Source: Linyphia triangularis
Lineage: Eukaryota; Arthropoda; Arachnida; Araneae; Linyphiidae
DNA: 64,000 bases
Direction of reading: 5' to 3'
Assembly (NCBI GenBank): GCA_963978545.1
Contig: OZ021727.1
Location: 95,493,762 to 95,557,761 of the forward strand
Both the position numbers and the translations under genes were made by a program. Position 1 is the stretch's first letter; each line of letters starts with the position of its first letter. Below, in pieces: positions 1 to 10,556 of the stretch. Under the pieces are notes generated by a model. It ran no database searches. It was not told the origin of the DNA and saw nothing but the letters and a program-made list of their open reading frames with translations.

Positions 1-929
1 TGTTGAGGTAGAAGGCATGAAAATATCATCGTGTTATATCATTTCTGATGAACTTGTCCCTAAGAACATTGGTGCTGTATTTTCAGTTCTTGTAGCAACT
101 TTAGAAAGTCAAGATTGTTCCTGTGCTTTTCGGGCGGATTTTTGTCAAAAGATCTTTGTTGTCTTTATGTCAACTGCAGTTCTAATGAACATTTTTCTAA
201 CTATTCATTGATAATGAAGAAACACCTGTTCTTGAACGGGGACTTTTCAAATTTTTTCACAACTGCAAAAGAAATATCCACATTTACGGGTTGCTGTATC
301 AAATAATTTTAGTTCTTCTCTGAATGCTTTGAACTTGACCTAGTAATATTTACTTATTTAAATCCCTTTAATTGATTTCAACAATCCTTTGTATTTGAGT
401 ATGTAAGCTATCTTTCATATTTCTTTTTCTCTAAAGCGATAATTTCTAAGACTTCTTTTACGGTCGGTTCTTTCATTGTTTCACAGGGCTTTAAATCATG
501 CCTCACATATAATAAGCACTTTATAACGTCTTTATACGTGAAATAAACAATCTTACTAAACCTCTTTGATTCTCCAAACATTTTTAGGGCATTTTATTGT
601 AGTTCTTGTTTTAACTTTGCTACTAGTAGTCATTTCTCATAATGCACTAGGACACATAAGTACGAGCTCAACTAATGAATACCTCTGTTTCCTGTTAATG
701 TTCCCTTGAAGTCAAGTGCTTTTAGACAAATTCAGTCCTTAAATTCTGCTCGATATTTTAAGGATACCAATTTGCAAAGCTTTCATTTAAGGCTTTTTTT
801 CAGTTATGTATTTTTAGTAGCAAATCGCAAGCATAGTGATATCGGGCAGAAACAGGCGACTTGTTTGAGAAGCAATTACAGCGGGTTAGCGAGCATTTTC
901 GCTTATACTTTTGCTCCACCCTAGTATGT
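1..929. other. Anonymous AT-rich DNA, no gene seen
   Basis: I see no gene or repeat that I can name here. The open frames (for example 17-211 and 706-924, under 75 codons) have no recognisable domain and compositions expected of AT-rich non-coding DNA. Just after it, near 930-960, a short stretch resembles the 5' part of dispersed repeat family A (compare about 47575-47605). Confidence 0.5.
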
Positions 930-1238
930 ATGTCGATGGCGGGCAATTCTGCGAAGGCCTAAAAGAAGTATTAGTTGTTGTCCCTTTTTTTTTTTTAACT
1001 CATCAGTATGTCTGTTCTTTTCCAGCTATGTAAAGGAAAGATTTTATATTTTTAATTGATTTATATATTGTTTTATCTTGTCAAGTTTACTGTTGTCAAC
1101 CTAAAAGTATATTTATTCAACCTGTAACAAATGATAACCCCTGTACAAAATTTTACCTAAATTTAAATAAATACTGTTCCGGCAGTGCTGGACGCTCGGG
1201 GGACCTTCTCTCGTGCTGGGGTTTCACTTTCCTCCCGT

Positions 1239-1282
1239 CCGGAGAAACAAAGGCATTAAACCCTACTGGGTAAATTCTCCGG
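1239..1282. repeat. 8-bp stem hairpin in a GC-richer patch
   Basis: CCGGAGAA (1239-1246) pairs exactly with TTCTCCGG (1275-1282) around a 28-base loop. The patch 1175-1295 is clearly richer in G+C than its surroundings and abuts the truncated 5' end of a family A repeat. It may be a small inserted element, but I cannot name it. Confidence 0.4.
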
Positions 1283-1295
1283 TTTGGGGCACTCC

Positions 1296-1725
1296 AATGC
1301 CTTCTATTAAATTTTGTGATATGTCACTGTCCCTAAAAGGTCACTGTTACCGATTACTAATTAACCAACTTGCCGTTATCCAATCGCGCTGAAATAGCAT
1401 TTAACTGATCGTTGAAGAAACTCTTTCCTGTTTTCAAAACAATTTTAATAAATAAATAATAAAATTGTTTTAATCAGAATAAATAAAAGATATTTGGAGT
1501 GCATAAATTCCCATTCATTTTTTATGAGTAAATTTTTATAAGTAATTTACCCACATCTTGCTGATAAAGATGTTTTTAATATTAAAAATTTGATGCAAAT
1601 ACCAAACACATGCTGACAACAGAAACGGCGCTATATTAATGAACATAAAATTTGTCAATGAATATGAAGAATTTATATTTAAAACTTTGTTTTTAAGGGT
1701 TATATTATTGATGTGTTTGTAATCG
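1296..1725 (+). repeat. Dispersed repeat family A, copy 1 (5'-truncated)
   Basis: This stretch aligns by eye with 23890-24366, 47545-48220 and 34285-34520. Shared landmarks in order are an ACTTGCCGT(T/C)ATCCAATCG-like stretch, AACTCTTTCCTGTT, a (T)TTAATAAATAAATAATAAAATT block, ATCAGAATAAATAAA, GATGCAAATACCAA, GGCGCTATATTAATGAA, and a terminal CTTTGTTTTTA near 1690. Copies occur on both strands in this window, so it is a mobile repeat, not a gene. No coding capacity is visible. The complete copies start with a TC-like end next to A, which could suggest a Helitron, but the 3' end is not resolved. Confidence 0.65.
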
Positions 1726-1853
1726 CAGAGATATCTCTTTTTAACTTTAGTAAGATTTAGAACTTGTAAAAAATACACTTGGTGTGTTTGTAATCGCAGA
1801 GATATCTCTTTTTAACTTAAAAAGACAAATAACTTGTAAAAAATAGACATGGG
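1711..1853 (+). repeat. Two-copy tandem duplication, 71-bp period
   Basis: GTGTTTGTAATCGCAGAGAT occurs at 1713 and again at 1784, and both are followed by ATCTCTTTTTAACTT and later by AACTTGTAAAAAATA. The period is 71 bp with about two units. The second unit has a few substitutions. It abuts the 3' end of family A copy 1. Confidence 0.75.
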
Positions 1854-3097
1854 CGTTACCTGGAAAATACAAAGGGTAGACGCACAGCACATCACTGTTA
1901 TTGGAAAAAAGGAAACATACAACGATAAGCTGTAAATTGAAGCAATTGAATACTTTAAGTTAATGAAATATCCAAAGTAAACGTCAGTACAGCCCACTCT
2001 GCATCTTTTTGTGGTTTAGTTTCATTTGAAAGCATTGTAGTAGGATAAGGATGCCTATTATCAGGAATCCTACTTTCTAGGCAAACAATATATTTTTTTA
2101 TTATTCCATGGCGTGACCAAAGTTTTGTCAAACGTCAAGAATTTATCGCGTCATTCGTCAAACCAAATACTAAAGAATCCATAAGTATTGACTTTGCTCT
2201 TGCTGTTTAATGAGGTTATTTAATCGAGTTTAAAAATCAAATCGATTTTTTCGAAACATAATTTCCGCTTCGACACTACACTAATACTCTGTCCGTTGCC
2301 CGTCAAAGGTTATAGGATTCACAAAAAAATTACAAATACTACATACACTTGTGATATGTCAAATGGAAAGTCTTGATTAGGCAATTCTTTTCACTTAAAC
2401 TTAATTAGAAATTGATACCTGAAGATTATTCACAATACCTTACGCCTGAACTATAAAGGCTTCATTCATGTGTCAAGTGTCAGTTTGAAATTCTCTATAA
2501 GATTAGAAGAGTTATGAAAAAAGAAAAAAATCATTCGAAAGTTTTAGCTAGAAGTGTTCTACAATTAGATCCAAAGAGGTTTTCCACAGTAACTCTTTAT
2601 GAAATTCACCTCTTGGCTTCGAATAAAGTATCGGACAGGAAATTGTACATTAATTTGGTGACGTATGTTTCAAATCCCGTTTTACCCTGTGACGGCGAAT
2701 TCGCAGTTATAATGAGGGAGAAGAAACATTGCTCTAATCTTCACTATCGAAGAATATGACATTTTGATTGGGTCTTCTATTAAGAATGATCGGTTCGAGG
2801 TGAAAAGAGCAGAAGAAAAAGATTTTTTGAACTTCAAATCATGAGGGGCCACAAATTTTATATATATGCAGTTTTCCCACTTTTCCAAACATAAGCATGT
2901 TGTAATCGCCCAAACCTTATACTGATGGATTTTGCAGTCACTCTTTTCGGTTAAATAACAATCAAAAGCTGCCCCTATCACTCCCAAATAAACCAGTATA
3001 TCCAAGTGGGGAAATCTCCAGAATCAATATTAAATAATTGAAGATATAAATAAACTGATGAAATACATCTTTGATGAAAAAACCATTCGAGCATTAA
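1854..3097. other. Anonymous DNA with two overlapping unassigned open frames
   Basis: No recognisable feature. The longest open frames are 81 codons (2514-2759, +) and 107 codons (2682-3005, -), overlapping on opposite strands. Neither shows a domain, a signal peptide or a convincing start context. I treat them as chance frames. Confidence 0.4.
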
Positions 3098-3166
3098 AAG
3101 CTAGGCGTCCACTATTTATTTTACCTCTCTGCTCTGCTCGTAGTGGACGCTCAGCTTTATACAGAT
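3098..3166. repeat. Palindromic MITE P, copy 1 (internally deleted)
   Basis: The terminal sequence AGCTAGGCGTCCACTA on the left is mirrored by TAGTGGACGCTCAGCT on the right, around a short core that keeps CTCTGCTCTGCTCG. The same terminal and core words occur in the two longer copies at 3412-3581 and 7072-7275. This is therefore a short deletion derivative of that family. Confidence 0.65.
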
Positions 3167-3411
3167 CACCAGTGGCTTACTTCTAACTCAGAGTTATTAG
3201 AGAACTACTCTAATGATGAATGCATTTTATTTTTATAACTACGTGCAAAAAATTCAACTTTATTTGATCATTTTTAATCAGAAATTGTGGCGTAAGTAAC
3301 ACTTTTCCTCGAGGAGTGTGGGAAAGTAAATTCTCGTACTAATGTGAAAAAGTACTTTCTCGCACGCCTCGTGCTTCAATTTTATATAGTTTAGGTATAG
3401 AAATGACGGTT
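3167..3411. repeat. Left arm of an inverted homology around the nested block
   Basis: The stretch TTTTTATAACTACGTGCAAAAAATT near 3230-3258 is mirrored, in reverse complement and with a few differences, at about 7325-7350 on the far side of the nested block. Downstream, near 3300-3375, two short imperfect inverted segments contain CTCGAGGAGTG and CACGCCTCGTG. I read this as remains of an older inverted-repeat element into which the later elements inserted. The assignment is tentative. Confidence 0.35.
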
Positions 3412-3581
3412 TAAGCTAGGCGTGCACTATCGCTGAGCAGAGCGGACTGAATTAGAGCCAATTACAAGGCTGTCAAAGTCCGTTGTAGCACGAGGCACGT
3501 TCTACAGTAGACGTTGGCAGCCTTGGGAGTTGGCTCTAATCTAATACGCTCTGCTTTGCTCAGCGATAGTGGCTAGCTTTT
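3412..3581. repeat. Palindromic MITE P, copy 2
   Basis: A foldback sequence of about 170 bp. The left arm runs from AGCTAGGCGTGCACTATCGC through GAGCAGAGCG to TTAGAGCCAATTACAAGGCTG. The right arm reads the reverse complement: CAGCCTTGGGAGTTGGCTCTAA, then GCTCTGC, then AGCGATAGTGG. The centre (about 3480-3515) carries a TAGCACGAGGC motif shared with copy 3. There is no coding capacity. Its right end lies next to the hAT-like element that starts at 3590. Confidence 0.75.
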
Positions 3582-5135
3582 CGCCTAGCCAGGGCCGTCG
3601 CTAAGAATTTTGGTTGGGGGGGCGTAGACATCCTTTTGCCGACTGAAATCAAGGCATGCCCGGTGTAAATATAGAAAATATAAATTAAGGTGCTAATAAA
3701 TTGTTAACTAATTTTTATTAATGTAAAATTAACGTATAATTAATTATTAATTAATGTAAAACTAATTTTTTTTAGAGAATACTTAGTCGGGGGTTTGGGT
3801 GATACTAGTATCGAAAACATTTAAAATCATGTTCCCGAAACAATTTTGATCAATATCACACCTCCATTTTTTTTTTCTTTGAAAAAATTAATAAAAAACT
3901 AGATTATAAATTTTTTATTTAATTGTGAATTATTTTGTTTAATGTGCAATTAGTTTTAATTACTTTTAAATTACCGTCTAAACAATTTTTAATATTTTAT
4001 GGCATTTTATTAATACGTAATTAATGTCAAATTTTAAGTAAATTCCCATCACATTATAGTTAAAGTTCTTTCAAATTTATTTAATTTTTCATTTCTTTTT
4101 AGTAAATTAACTCTTCCTCTCCGAACAAAGGAGATTATTTTTGGAAGCGTTTTTATTTGGAGGCAGGGGGGGGGAGACATTTATACCTTGCAGATAGATA
4201 GAATCCCCCCCCCCCCTCCCACGATCTTAAACCAATTCAGTAAACTGAGAAGTACAAGTGCTTCATTTCGATACAATTGTTTTTAAATTCAATATTCGAT
4301 ACAAATTTTTTTTAAATTTTCTAATTGCAGTTTCGAAAAAAAATAATTAAACGTGTAAAAGTGGTTGGAAAATAGCACTTTAACACGAAATTAAATAGAT
4401 GAAAATTATTATCAAATAGGTGACTTTTTTATAAAGCATTGTATAAAGGTTGATCAAAAAAACAAATTCTGGAAAAATCTTCTTTTTAAAATTCTGGCGG
4501 ACTATTCTATTACAGAAAATTATCTACGCGAAGCACTGCAATTTTTATAATAGATACAATGTCAGGGATATAAGAATCATGCACTTGCACTCCTTCCCCT
4601 CTGGGTTTCGAAAAATAAAGTAACGTGGAAAAAAAAAGTGGTAAAATTTACTAGAAAAAAATGTATAGATATTAATTTATCCATTTGAACAGAACATTGA
4701 AGAACAATTATTAACTAACATCCAATTAGGAAATCCAATTCCATTCTTCGAAAAATCAAGGATTAAACGAAAACTTTTGTCGCCTTACATCTTCCTGCAA
4801 ATAATCATGTAGGCGTTCATGGAGACTATAATTGCAATGCAAAAGACAATAATTATTAAAATGATTTGTCAATTATTTTATTTTTAAATACTTTTTAACA
4901 CATTTTCCTAACTAAAAAAAGAAAAGATTTTGATTTTTCCTGAAAAGTGTATTAATAGTAAAACTTAATTTTTTTGTAACAATTTAATCCAGGAATCTAC
5001 TCTTTAAAAGTAATTACTTCGAGTATATATTTTTACCAAAATTGCTGATTATTTTGTTAGAATAAATTCGATATCGCCTTCCAGTTTACATGTGGCATAC
5101 ATTATTTTGGGAATGCATTTTCAATATATGAAGTA

Positions 5136-6248
5136 CACGGTGGTCATAAAGAAACTGTGTCGTTGTCAACCTCTAGCTTCCGTTCCATTTAACAGATCGA
5201 GATGAGATTTCAGGTACAGTTATTCAGAGGTATGAGCTCGAGATTCTGTGAATTTCAACAAATGGCACTCACGTTTATGGTTATAGTGTTATAGGTATAT
5301 GCACGAAATTTTCAAATGACAACGCCTGCTTTTTCCTGTCGTAAAATGCTCAGCGCATGAGGAAACCTTAAAGCAGGGATGAGAGTGATCAGAGAGCAAA
5401 AGGGAGGAAATCCAAAAATTCGTTAAAAAACTCGCGGAAGGAATACACAAAAAATTTACAAAATAAGTATGCAGGAAGGATGATTCAATAATTTTAAAGA
5501 TACAATGAAATTTCTCATACTATATAATAATTACATTTCAAATATTAGAAGTTAGTGAAGTAATCTGTGAGGAAAGGGGAGCTAAGAGGGAAAATCTTCT
5601 GTTCAGATATGTGGAAAAGTATACTTTTTGCAGGAAAAACTGATTCAGATAGAAAAAACGCAGATCCTTAAAACAGGGACAAAGAGAAGGAAAATGTTAC
5701 ATAAAAAACCAAAAAGGAGGAAAACTGTCATCCCTGCTAAAAAGAGTTGGAACGGTACGTGTATCACAAAAAAACGGACGCATTATGCACGCACGAAAAA
5801 AAAAAAGCTCTGCGAACAGCAAACAAAAACGCGATCGAGGCACACGATGGAAATTTGCATTTGACAGAGGCCAAAGCTCACATGAGTGCCATCACAGGCA
5901 ATTTAATCGGTTTTCTAAGTTGAATATTTGGTGAACGGCCTCCATTGCTCCGATTGTGTTTTTGTTGGCAGTTCACAGATCTGTATTTTGTGCGTCCGTT
6001 TTTTGTGATACACGTACAATTCCAACGCTCTTTAAGGTTTTTGCATGCGGTGATCACTTTTCGATGGGAAAAAGTAGGTGTTGCCATTCGTAACTATATC
6101 CGGGGTAATCGTGAGCGCCATTTTGCCGAAATTCGCAGAATTCCGACCTCCTACCTCTAAATAACTATACCTGAAATCTCATCTCGATCTGTTGAACGAG
6201 ACTGCCGTTAGAGGTCATATATCGCAAAGTTTCTTTATGACCATCCTG
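5136..6248. mobile_element. TA-flanked long-TIR foldback element nested in the hAT element
   Basis: The left end (5136, after TA) and the reverse complement of the right end (6248, before TA) match over about 100 bp. Both carry GGTCATAAAGAAACT and the run ACAGATCGAGATGAGATTTC followed by AGGTA. The ends CAC/AGG-ATGGTC with a flanking TA dinucleotide are the style of Tc1/mariner-derived MITEs. The homology continues inward: the segment around 5745-5850 and the reverse complement of 5945-6050 share ACGTGTATCACAAAAAA and CGGACGCA, so the element is close to one large imperfect palindrome with an insertion in the left arm. Frames such as 5628-5864 are Lys/Arg-rich by composition and not a known protein. 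Confidence 0.65.
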
Positions 6249-6549
6249 TATATAACATCATTTATGGAGTTCCACTTGACATTAATTGCAATAACTTTGT
6301 AAAATGAGGGTCGATTTTCGTATACAAAAATTTTGTATAAAACCTTTAACTCATATGATGTACATTACGTACTTTATGTAAAGGGCGTTTAATGTGTATG
6401 TGATGGTTTTTGAGGAGTTATCAGACGTACCACAAATACAAGTATATCATCTACTGTAACACATCAAAGTTATCTAATGTCAGTGAAGATATCAATGCTT
6501 AGATTATTTTAATGTTCCTGTCAAAAAGGATACACTTATTCCTATTCAA

Positions 6550-7021
6550 AATTGCCGACCGTCAACTGAGGCTGCATTGTGATCACATTTTTATAATACT
6601 AATGATGATTTTAATTATTTGTACTTTTTCCATTCAATATGTTTTGAAACATCCGTCAGTGGGAATTTTTAAAAGAAGGGATGAAATTTCAGAGATTTGC
6701 CGACTACCAGCATTTCTAAAAACTTTGACGGGGTGAGATAATGAAGATATTTATATGGTAATATTTGCGTTCGCAGTCCATCATTGCAGCCGGCAAAAAA
6801 GACACCGACTCCCCTGTAAGAAACTTCTAGTGTAAAAATGCCGATTCGTCAAACTCGGGTCACGCTGCATTCAGATATTTTTAATATTTTTTGTTCGACT
6901 TTTTTTTTTTTTTTATTATTCAATTTCATTTTATTGTGGATCGACTTTAAAAAAAGAAAAATCTCGATAAAATTTAGAAAATTTGCCGACTGTCCAACTT
7001 TCTAAAACTTTGGGGGGGGGG
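6550..7021. repeat. Degenerate 286-bp direct repeat (two units) at the hAT right end
   Basis: Landmark words recur at a constant offset of 286 bp: TGCCGA at 6553 and 6839, and TTTGCCGACT at about 6696 and 6982. The second landmark is followed in both units by TTTCTAAAA(A)CTTTG and a G-rich stretch. The second unit lies directly at the terminus of the hAT-like element. The first therefore looks like an internal duplication of the terminal region. Confidence 0.6.
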
Positions 7022-7071
7022 GGGGCGAGTCGCCCCCTACGCCCCCCGTTCGCGTCGTCCCTGCGCCTATC

Positions 7072-7275
7072 TTTAAAGCTTGGCGTCCACTATCGCTAAG
7101 CAGAGCAGAGTAGATCAGAGTGGAGTGGATTAGAGCCGATTACAAAGCTGCCAATGTTTATTATAGCACGAGCCTCGAACTACAATGGACGTTGACAGCC
7201 TTGTAATTGGCTCTAATCCACTCCGCTCTGATCTGCTCTGTTCTGCTTAGCGATAGTGGACGCCAAGCTTTAGAG
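7072..7275. repeat. Palindromic MITE P, copy 3 (near-perfect ~200-bp palindrome)
   Basis: AAAGCTTGGCGTCCACTATCGC (from 7076) is mirrored exactly at the other end by GCGATAGTGGACGCCAAGCTTT (ending about 7271). The arms continue with AAGCAGAGCAGAG and GATCAGAG, then GTGGATTAGAGCC(G/A)ATTACAA, each with its complement in the opposite arm. Only about 50 bp in the centre (around 7155-7190) is unpaired. It starts right at the target duplication of the hAT-like element, opposite copy 2 on the other side. No open frame of note. Confidence 0.8.
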
Positions 7276-8317
7276 AAGATTCTTTGACTGGAGTTGCCAA
7301 CATTAATTTATAAATGTAATAAATATTTTTTGCACATGGTTATAAAAAATATTGAATGCAACACGTGAGGAAATATTTTTTCAAACTCGGTACATTATTT
7401 GACTCGTGCTAACCCTCTCATCAAATAAGCATTTTGCCCTGTTTGAATAAGTATTGCTCTCCCAACTAGTTGCATAAATAGCTATTTGGTATTTATGCCA
7501 TTATTTTTCATCAAACTAAATAATCATATTTGTGCTTCATATTTCGTCAACGTTTCTACTTGTTTTAAAAATAATTATTTTAGGTGTCCCAAGTGTAATT
7601 TTTATTTTATACAATTCAAAATGTAATTAGTTTTTGCCAAACGTATATGCATTTGAGAAACTCCATTAGTCAACTGCCTTTGAAAATCCGGAATAATTTA
7701 ATTATTTATCTTTTGAGTACTCCATTGAGCACAATGATTGCATTTAACTCTAAACAATACATTTTATTGGAAATAATAAAATACAGGTTGATTTTGTGGT
7801 TGTAGTTACTATTACTACCTATTTTGAAGGTAGTAATAGTAACATTTTGCACTACAAGTTACAGAAATATTTTTTTTGTCAATGCTCCCTTCTATTTTTT
7901 CCCTTCTGCAAAGCAATACAAGAAATAGTCTTTTGCTATCATAAAAATAGTTCCATTTGATTGTTGTGACGGTTTGTTTCACTGTGTTTTTTATTAGTAT
8001 TTTTGCCATTGATAGATTGAGACGTACTTAAAAGGAGCTTTGTTCCCTTTTTAGAATTTTCACTCTTTTACAGTGTCACATCTGAAATCATTGTTTTATT
8101 GTTATTTGTAATGACACGGGTGTGCCGTTTAAGGTGTAGTTTTACATAAAAGAAAACTACGAAGGCCTTATGGTAAAGAAATAATTTATTTAATAGTAAT
8201 GGTATCCCTTAATATTAATCTAATTGTAAACGTATCCTTTATAGAAGGTTAGATGTTAAATTAACAAAATGAAAAACATACTTTTGTTTAAAATTATATT
8301 GACGTGCCATTATTTTA
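7276..8317. other. Anonymous DNA with one strong hairpin
   Basis: No gene seen. The right counterpart of the inverted homology with about 3230-3258 lies at about 7325-7350. The remainder is AT-rich and contains only the hairpin listed separately at 7805-7843. The 64-codon frame at 7815-8009 on the minus strand has no recognisable feature. Confidence 0.45.
7805..7843. repeat. Perfect 15-bp hairpin
   Basis: GTTACTATTACTACC (7805-7819) and GGTAGTAATAGTAAC (7829-7843) are exact reverse complements around a 9-base loop. No T-run follows, and nothing around it suggests an RNA gene. It may be a MITE remnant. Confidence 0.7.
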
Positions 8318-8739
8318 CAGGGTGTCTATAAAATGCTGGACACATTTTGATGCTGGATAATTCATTAAAAAAATGAAGATGTAAACAAACTTAGGGCATT
8401 TATACATATAATAACTATACATTTTCATTTATAGTGAACGTTGCCGTACAAAATTTCCTTTTTACATTTGAATATCATTTCTTTTGTAAAAATCGTCTGC
8501 CCGTGTTATTAATTTTGTGTTTTTTTTCGCTTATTTTGTAAATATCGCCTGCGCGTGTTATTTCTGGCTCGAAATCGACTACCGCCTTGATATTCTTCGT
8601 GCGACGAACGCCGCCTTTGGCAAGGGCTATTAAACTTTTTGGATCTATCTAACCATTAGTGTTATCAATTTAAATTTATCTTCATTATTTTATGAATTAT
8701 TCAACATCAAAATGTGTCCAACATTTTATAGACAACCTG
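8318..8739. mobile_element. TA-flanked MITE with ~60-bp TIRs (mariner-type ends)
   Basis: The left end CAGGGTGTCTATAAAATGCT and the reverse complement of the right end CAGGTTGTCTATAAAATGTT are followed on both sides by GGACACATTTTGATG and ATAATTCAT, close to 90 percent identical over about 60 bp. TA lies directly outside each end (8316-8317 and 8740-8741), as for Tc1/mariner-mobilised elements. Inside, near 8480-8570, a short imperfect direct duplication carries ATCG(T/C)CTGC(C/G)CGTGTTATT. At 422 bp with no frame, it is non-autonomous. Confidence 0.8.
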
Positions 8740-8741
8740 TA

Positions 8742-9813
8742 TTTTCTTAACTATTCGGACCAACCCACTGTATAAGAGAATGTTATTTTATTTGTTTGTT
8801 ATTGGGCTCCGAATAGAAATTTTCTATTTGTTGACAATATTATAATTGTTTAAAAAATTTCATTTTTCTAATAAGATTTAAGAAAAATTAAGTTATTAAT
8901 AAGGTATTCTGACAATTTTTTGTAAAATAACACTTTCTTGAAAAAAAAAAAAAAGTTTCATATTATTATTTAAATCATAAAGTTGATACAATTTTTCGCT
9001 TGTTTTAAGTTAGAGAACGACAACCATTCAAATGCATTTTCATTTGAATATTTAAAACATGTGAATTCGTATTCATAAAGTAAGCTGAAGTTAAAAGTTT
9101 ATATACCAATTATTTTCTTTGTAGATTTACATTTTTAAAATTAGCTTACACTCTCTTAATTTAATTCTAATTACCTCTTCAACGTCAAATTTATAATGAA
9201 ACTTCTTAAAGATTGCACCGATATTTTTTTTAATTTTTCTATGCACACTACGCACAATTGTTTTCCTAATGTAGATTGCTTTAATTATATTTCAATTTTG
9301 TTTACCTTTTTATGTAATTTTTTTTTAAATGATACCAAGAAAAGGATTACTTTTCTAATTTATCTTCGCACATTGATATCATCTGTACTTCTATGAAATT
9401 GTAATCAGCCTCTTCGATCTCAAATACACTGAAAGAATTCTTTAACCAGTTCTACTTTTTTTCGTTTCTGGTACAATCTTGAATACTTTTTCGATCCATT
9501 CCACGTGTAACTTATTCTTGTAAGTCTTAAGTGAATTTGCATTTCAATTCACCTTATTCAATGCTCCTTTCAAAACCTTTAGTTCTTGTGTAAGAACTTT
9601 CCACTTGGATAATGAACTCGTCTCCTTTTCTTCGTTTCCGGTTCATTTGTGAATTCAGCTTCGCCGTATTGACAAAGGAGAGCGAATACTTGTTTTTAAG
9701 CGAAGCAAGGATATTAGATGAGAGAAATTGCGATGTTCATTCCTGGTATTCACTTTTTCCATCGATCACATTTAGAAAGTACGCTAATCATCTGCAAAAT
9801 ACAGATTAGATTT
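8742..9813. other. Anonymous AT-rich DNA
   Basis: No feature that I can name. The open frames at 9196-9396 and 9612-9809 (65-66 codons) have no recognisable domain and are probably chance. A short A-run lies near 8940-8955. Confidence 0.4.
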
Positions 9814-9817
9814 TTAA

Positions 9818-10321
9818 GGGGGTCAAGTACCGAAATTTCTACAAAAATCCCAATTTTTTTTCTGATTTAAAAAAATAGTTCATACATTCCTGAAGAGAAT
9901 GATGTTTTTATCTTATTCCTCCGGTGATTAGAACGCCACAGAATTACCTGTAATTTAAACATCATTAATGGGCGTTACACCTTGAAGCGTCTGCTTAAAG
10001 TTCGTTTTTCGAGCACTAGTGTTTTTCACAGATGTTGCATATTCAAATCGATATATCTCCAGAACCATTAACAATTGGCTATTCAAATTTTTGGAGCGTT
10101 TAATGTATATAGTATTAAATATTTTGTCATCACAGAATTTTATTTTTTTAATTCTGTTTTAAAATATAACATTTAGCGTAAAAGATAACATAAAACAAGC
10201 AAAATTTCAATATTTTAACTTTGAGAATTTTTTAATTTTTTTTTTTTAATTCACCTATCAAAATTCTGTGAAGACAAAATTTTCTTTATATAATTATGTA
10301 TTACAGAAAGCTTTCACTTTG

Positions 10322-10355
<34 letters not shown>

Positions 10356-10552
10356 CTTATATCAAAATACGCAAACATCAATTATTATGGATTTTTCTCG
10401 GTTTTTAAATTTTTTTTAAATAACTAAACACAATATTTAAAAAAACATTTTCTCAAAGATATATAAATAGTATCTCATACATAAAATAAATTTTTGACAT
10501 AAAAATGTTCATAAATAAAGTTTTTTTTTTTTATTTTCGGTACCGGACCCCC
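9818..10552. mobile_element. TTAA-flanked TIR element
   Basis: TTAA is followed by GGGGGTCAAGTACCGAAA on the left (TTAA at 9814-9817). The right end mirrors it, with the reverse complement reading GGGGGTCCGGTACCGAAAA next to TTAA (10553-10556). The TIR is about 18-20 bp with three differences. Flanking TTAA is the target of piggyBac and Kolobok transposons, but the G-run terminus is not the usual piggyBac CCC, so I leave the superfamily open. The 735-bp interior is AT-rich, has a 30-base A-run at 10322-10351 and ATTCTGTG/CACAGAATT words in opposite orientations (about 10130-10270), and has no coding capacity. Confidence 0.65.
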
Positions 10553-10556
10553 TTAA

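Larger units (their letters stand above)
3590..7063. mobile_element. hAT-like non-autonomous DNA transposon, 3.47 kb
   Basis: The element starts CAGGGCCGTCGCTA (3590) and ends with a sequence whose reverse complement starts CAGGGACGACGCGA (11 of 14 identical). Both ends continue into a GGGGGGCGTAG block. Immediately outside are CGCCTAGC (3582-3589) and CGCCTATC (7064-7071), 7 of 8 identical. CAGGG termini and an 8-bp target duplication are typical of hAT elements. TTGCCGAC words recur near both ends (3637, 6552, 6697, 6983), as expected for subterminal transposase-binding repeats. I found no transposase frame, so it is non-autonomous or internally replaced. A TA-flanked foldback element (5136-6248) sits inside, and most of the rest is AT-rich filler. 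Confidence 0.7.

Noticed and set aside
2682..3005. 107-codon minus frame as a host gene
   Set aside because: No recognisable motif, overlaps another frame on the opposite strand and has no promoter or splice evidence.
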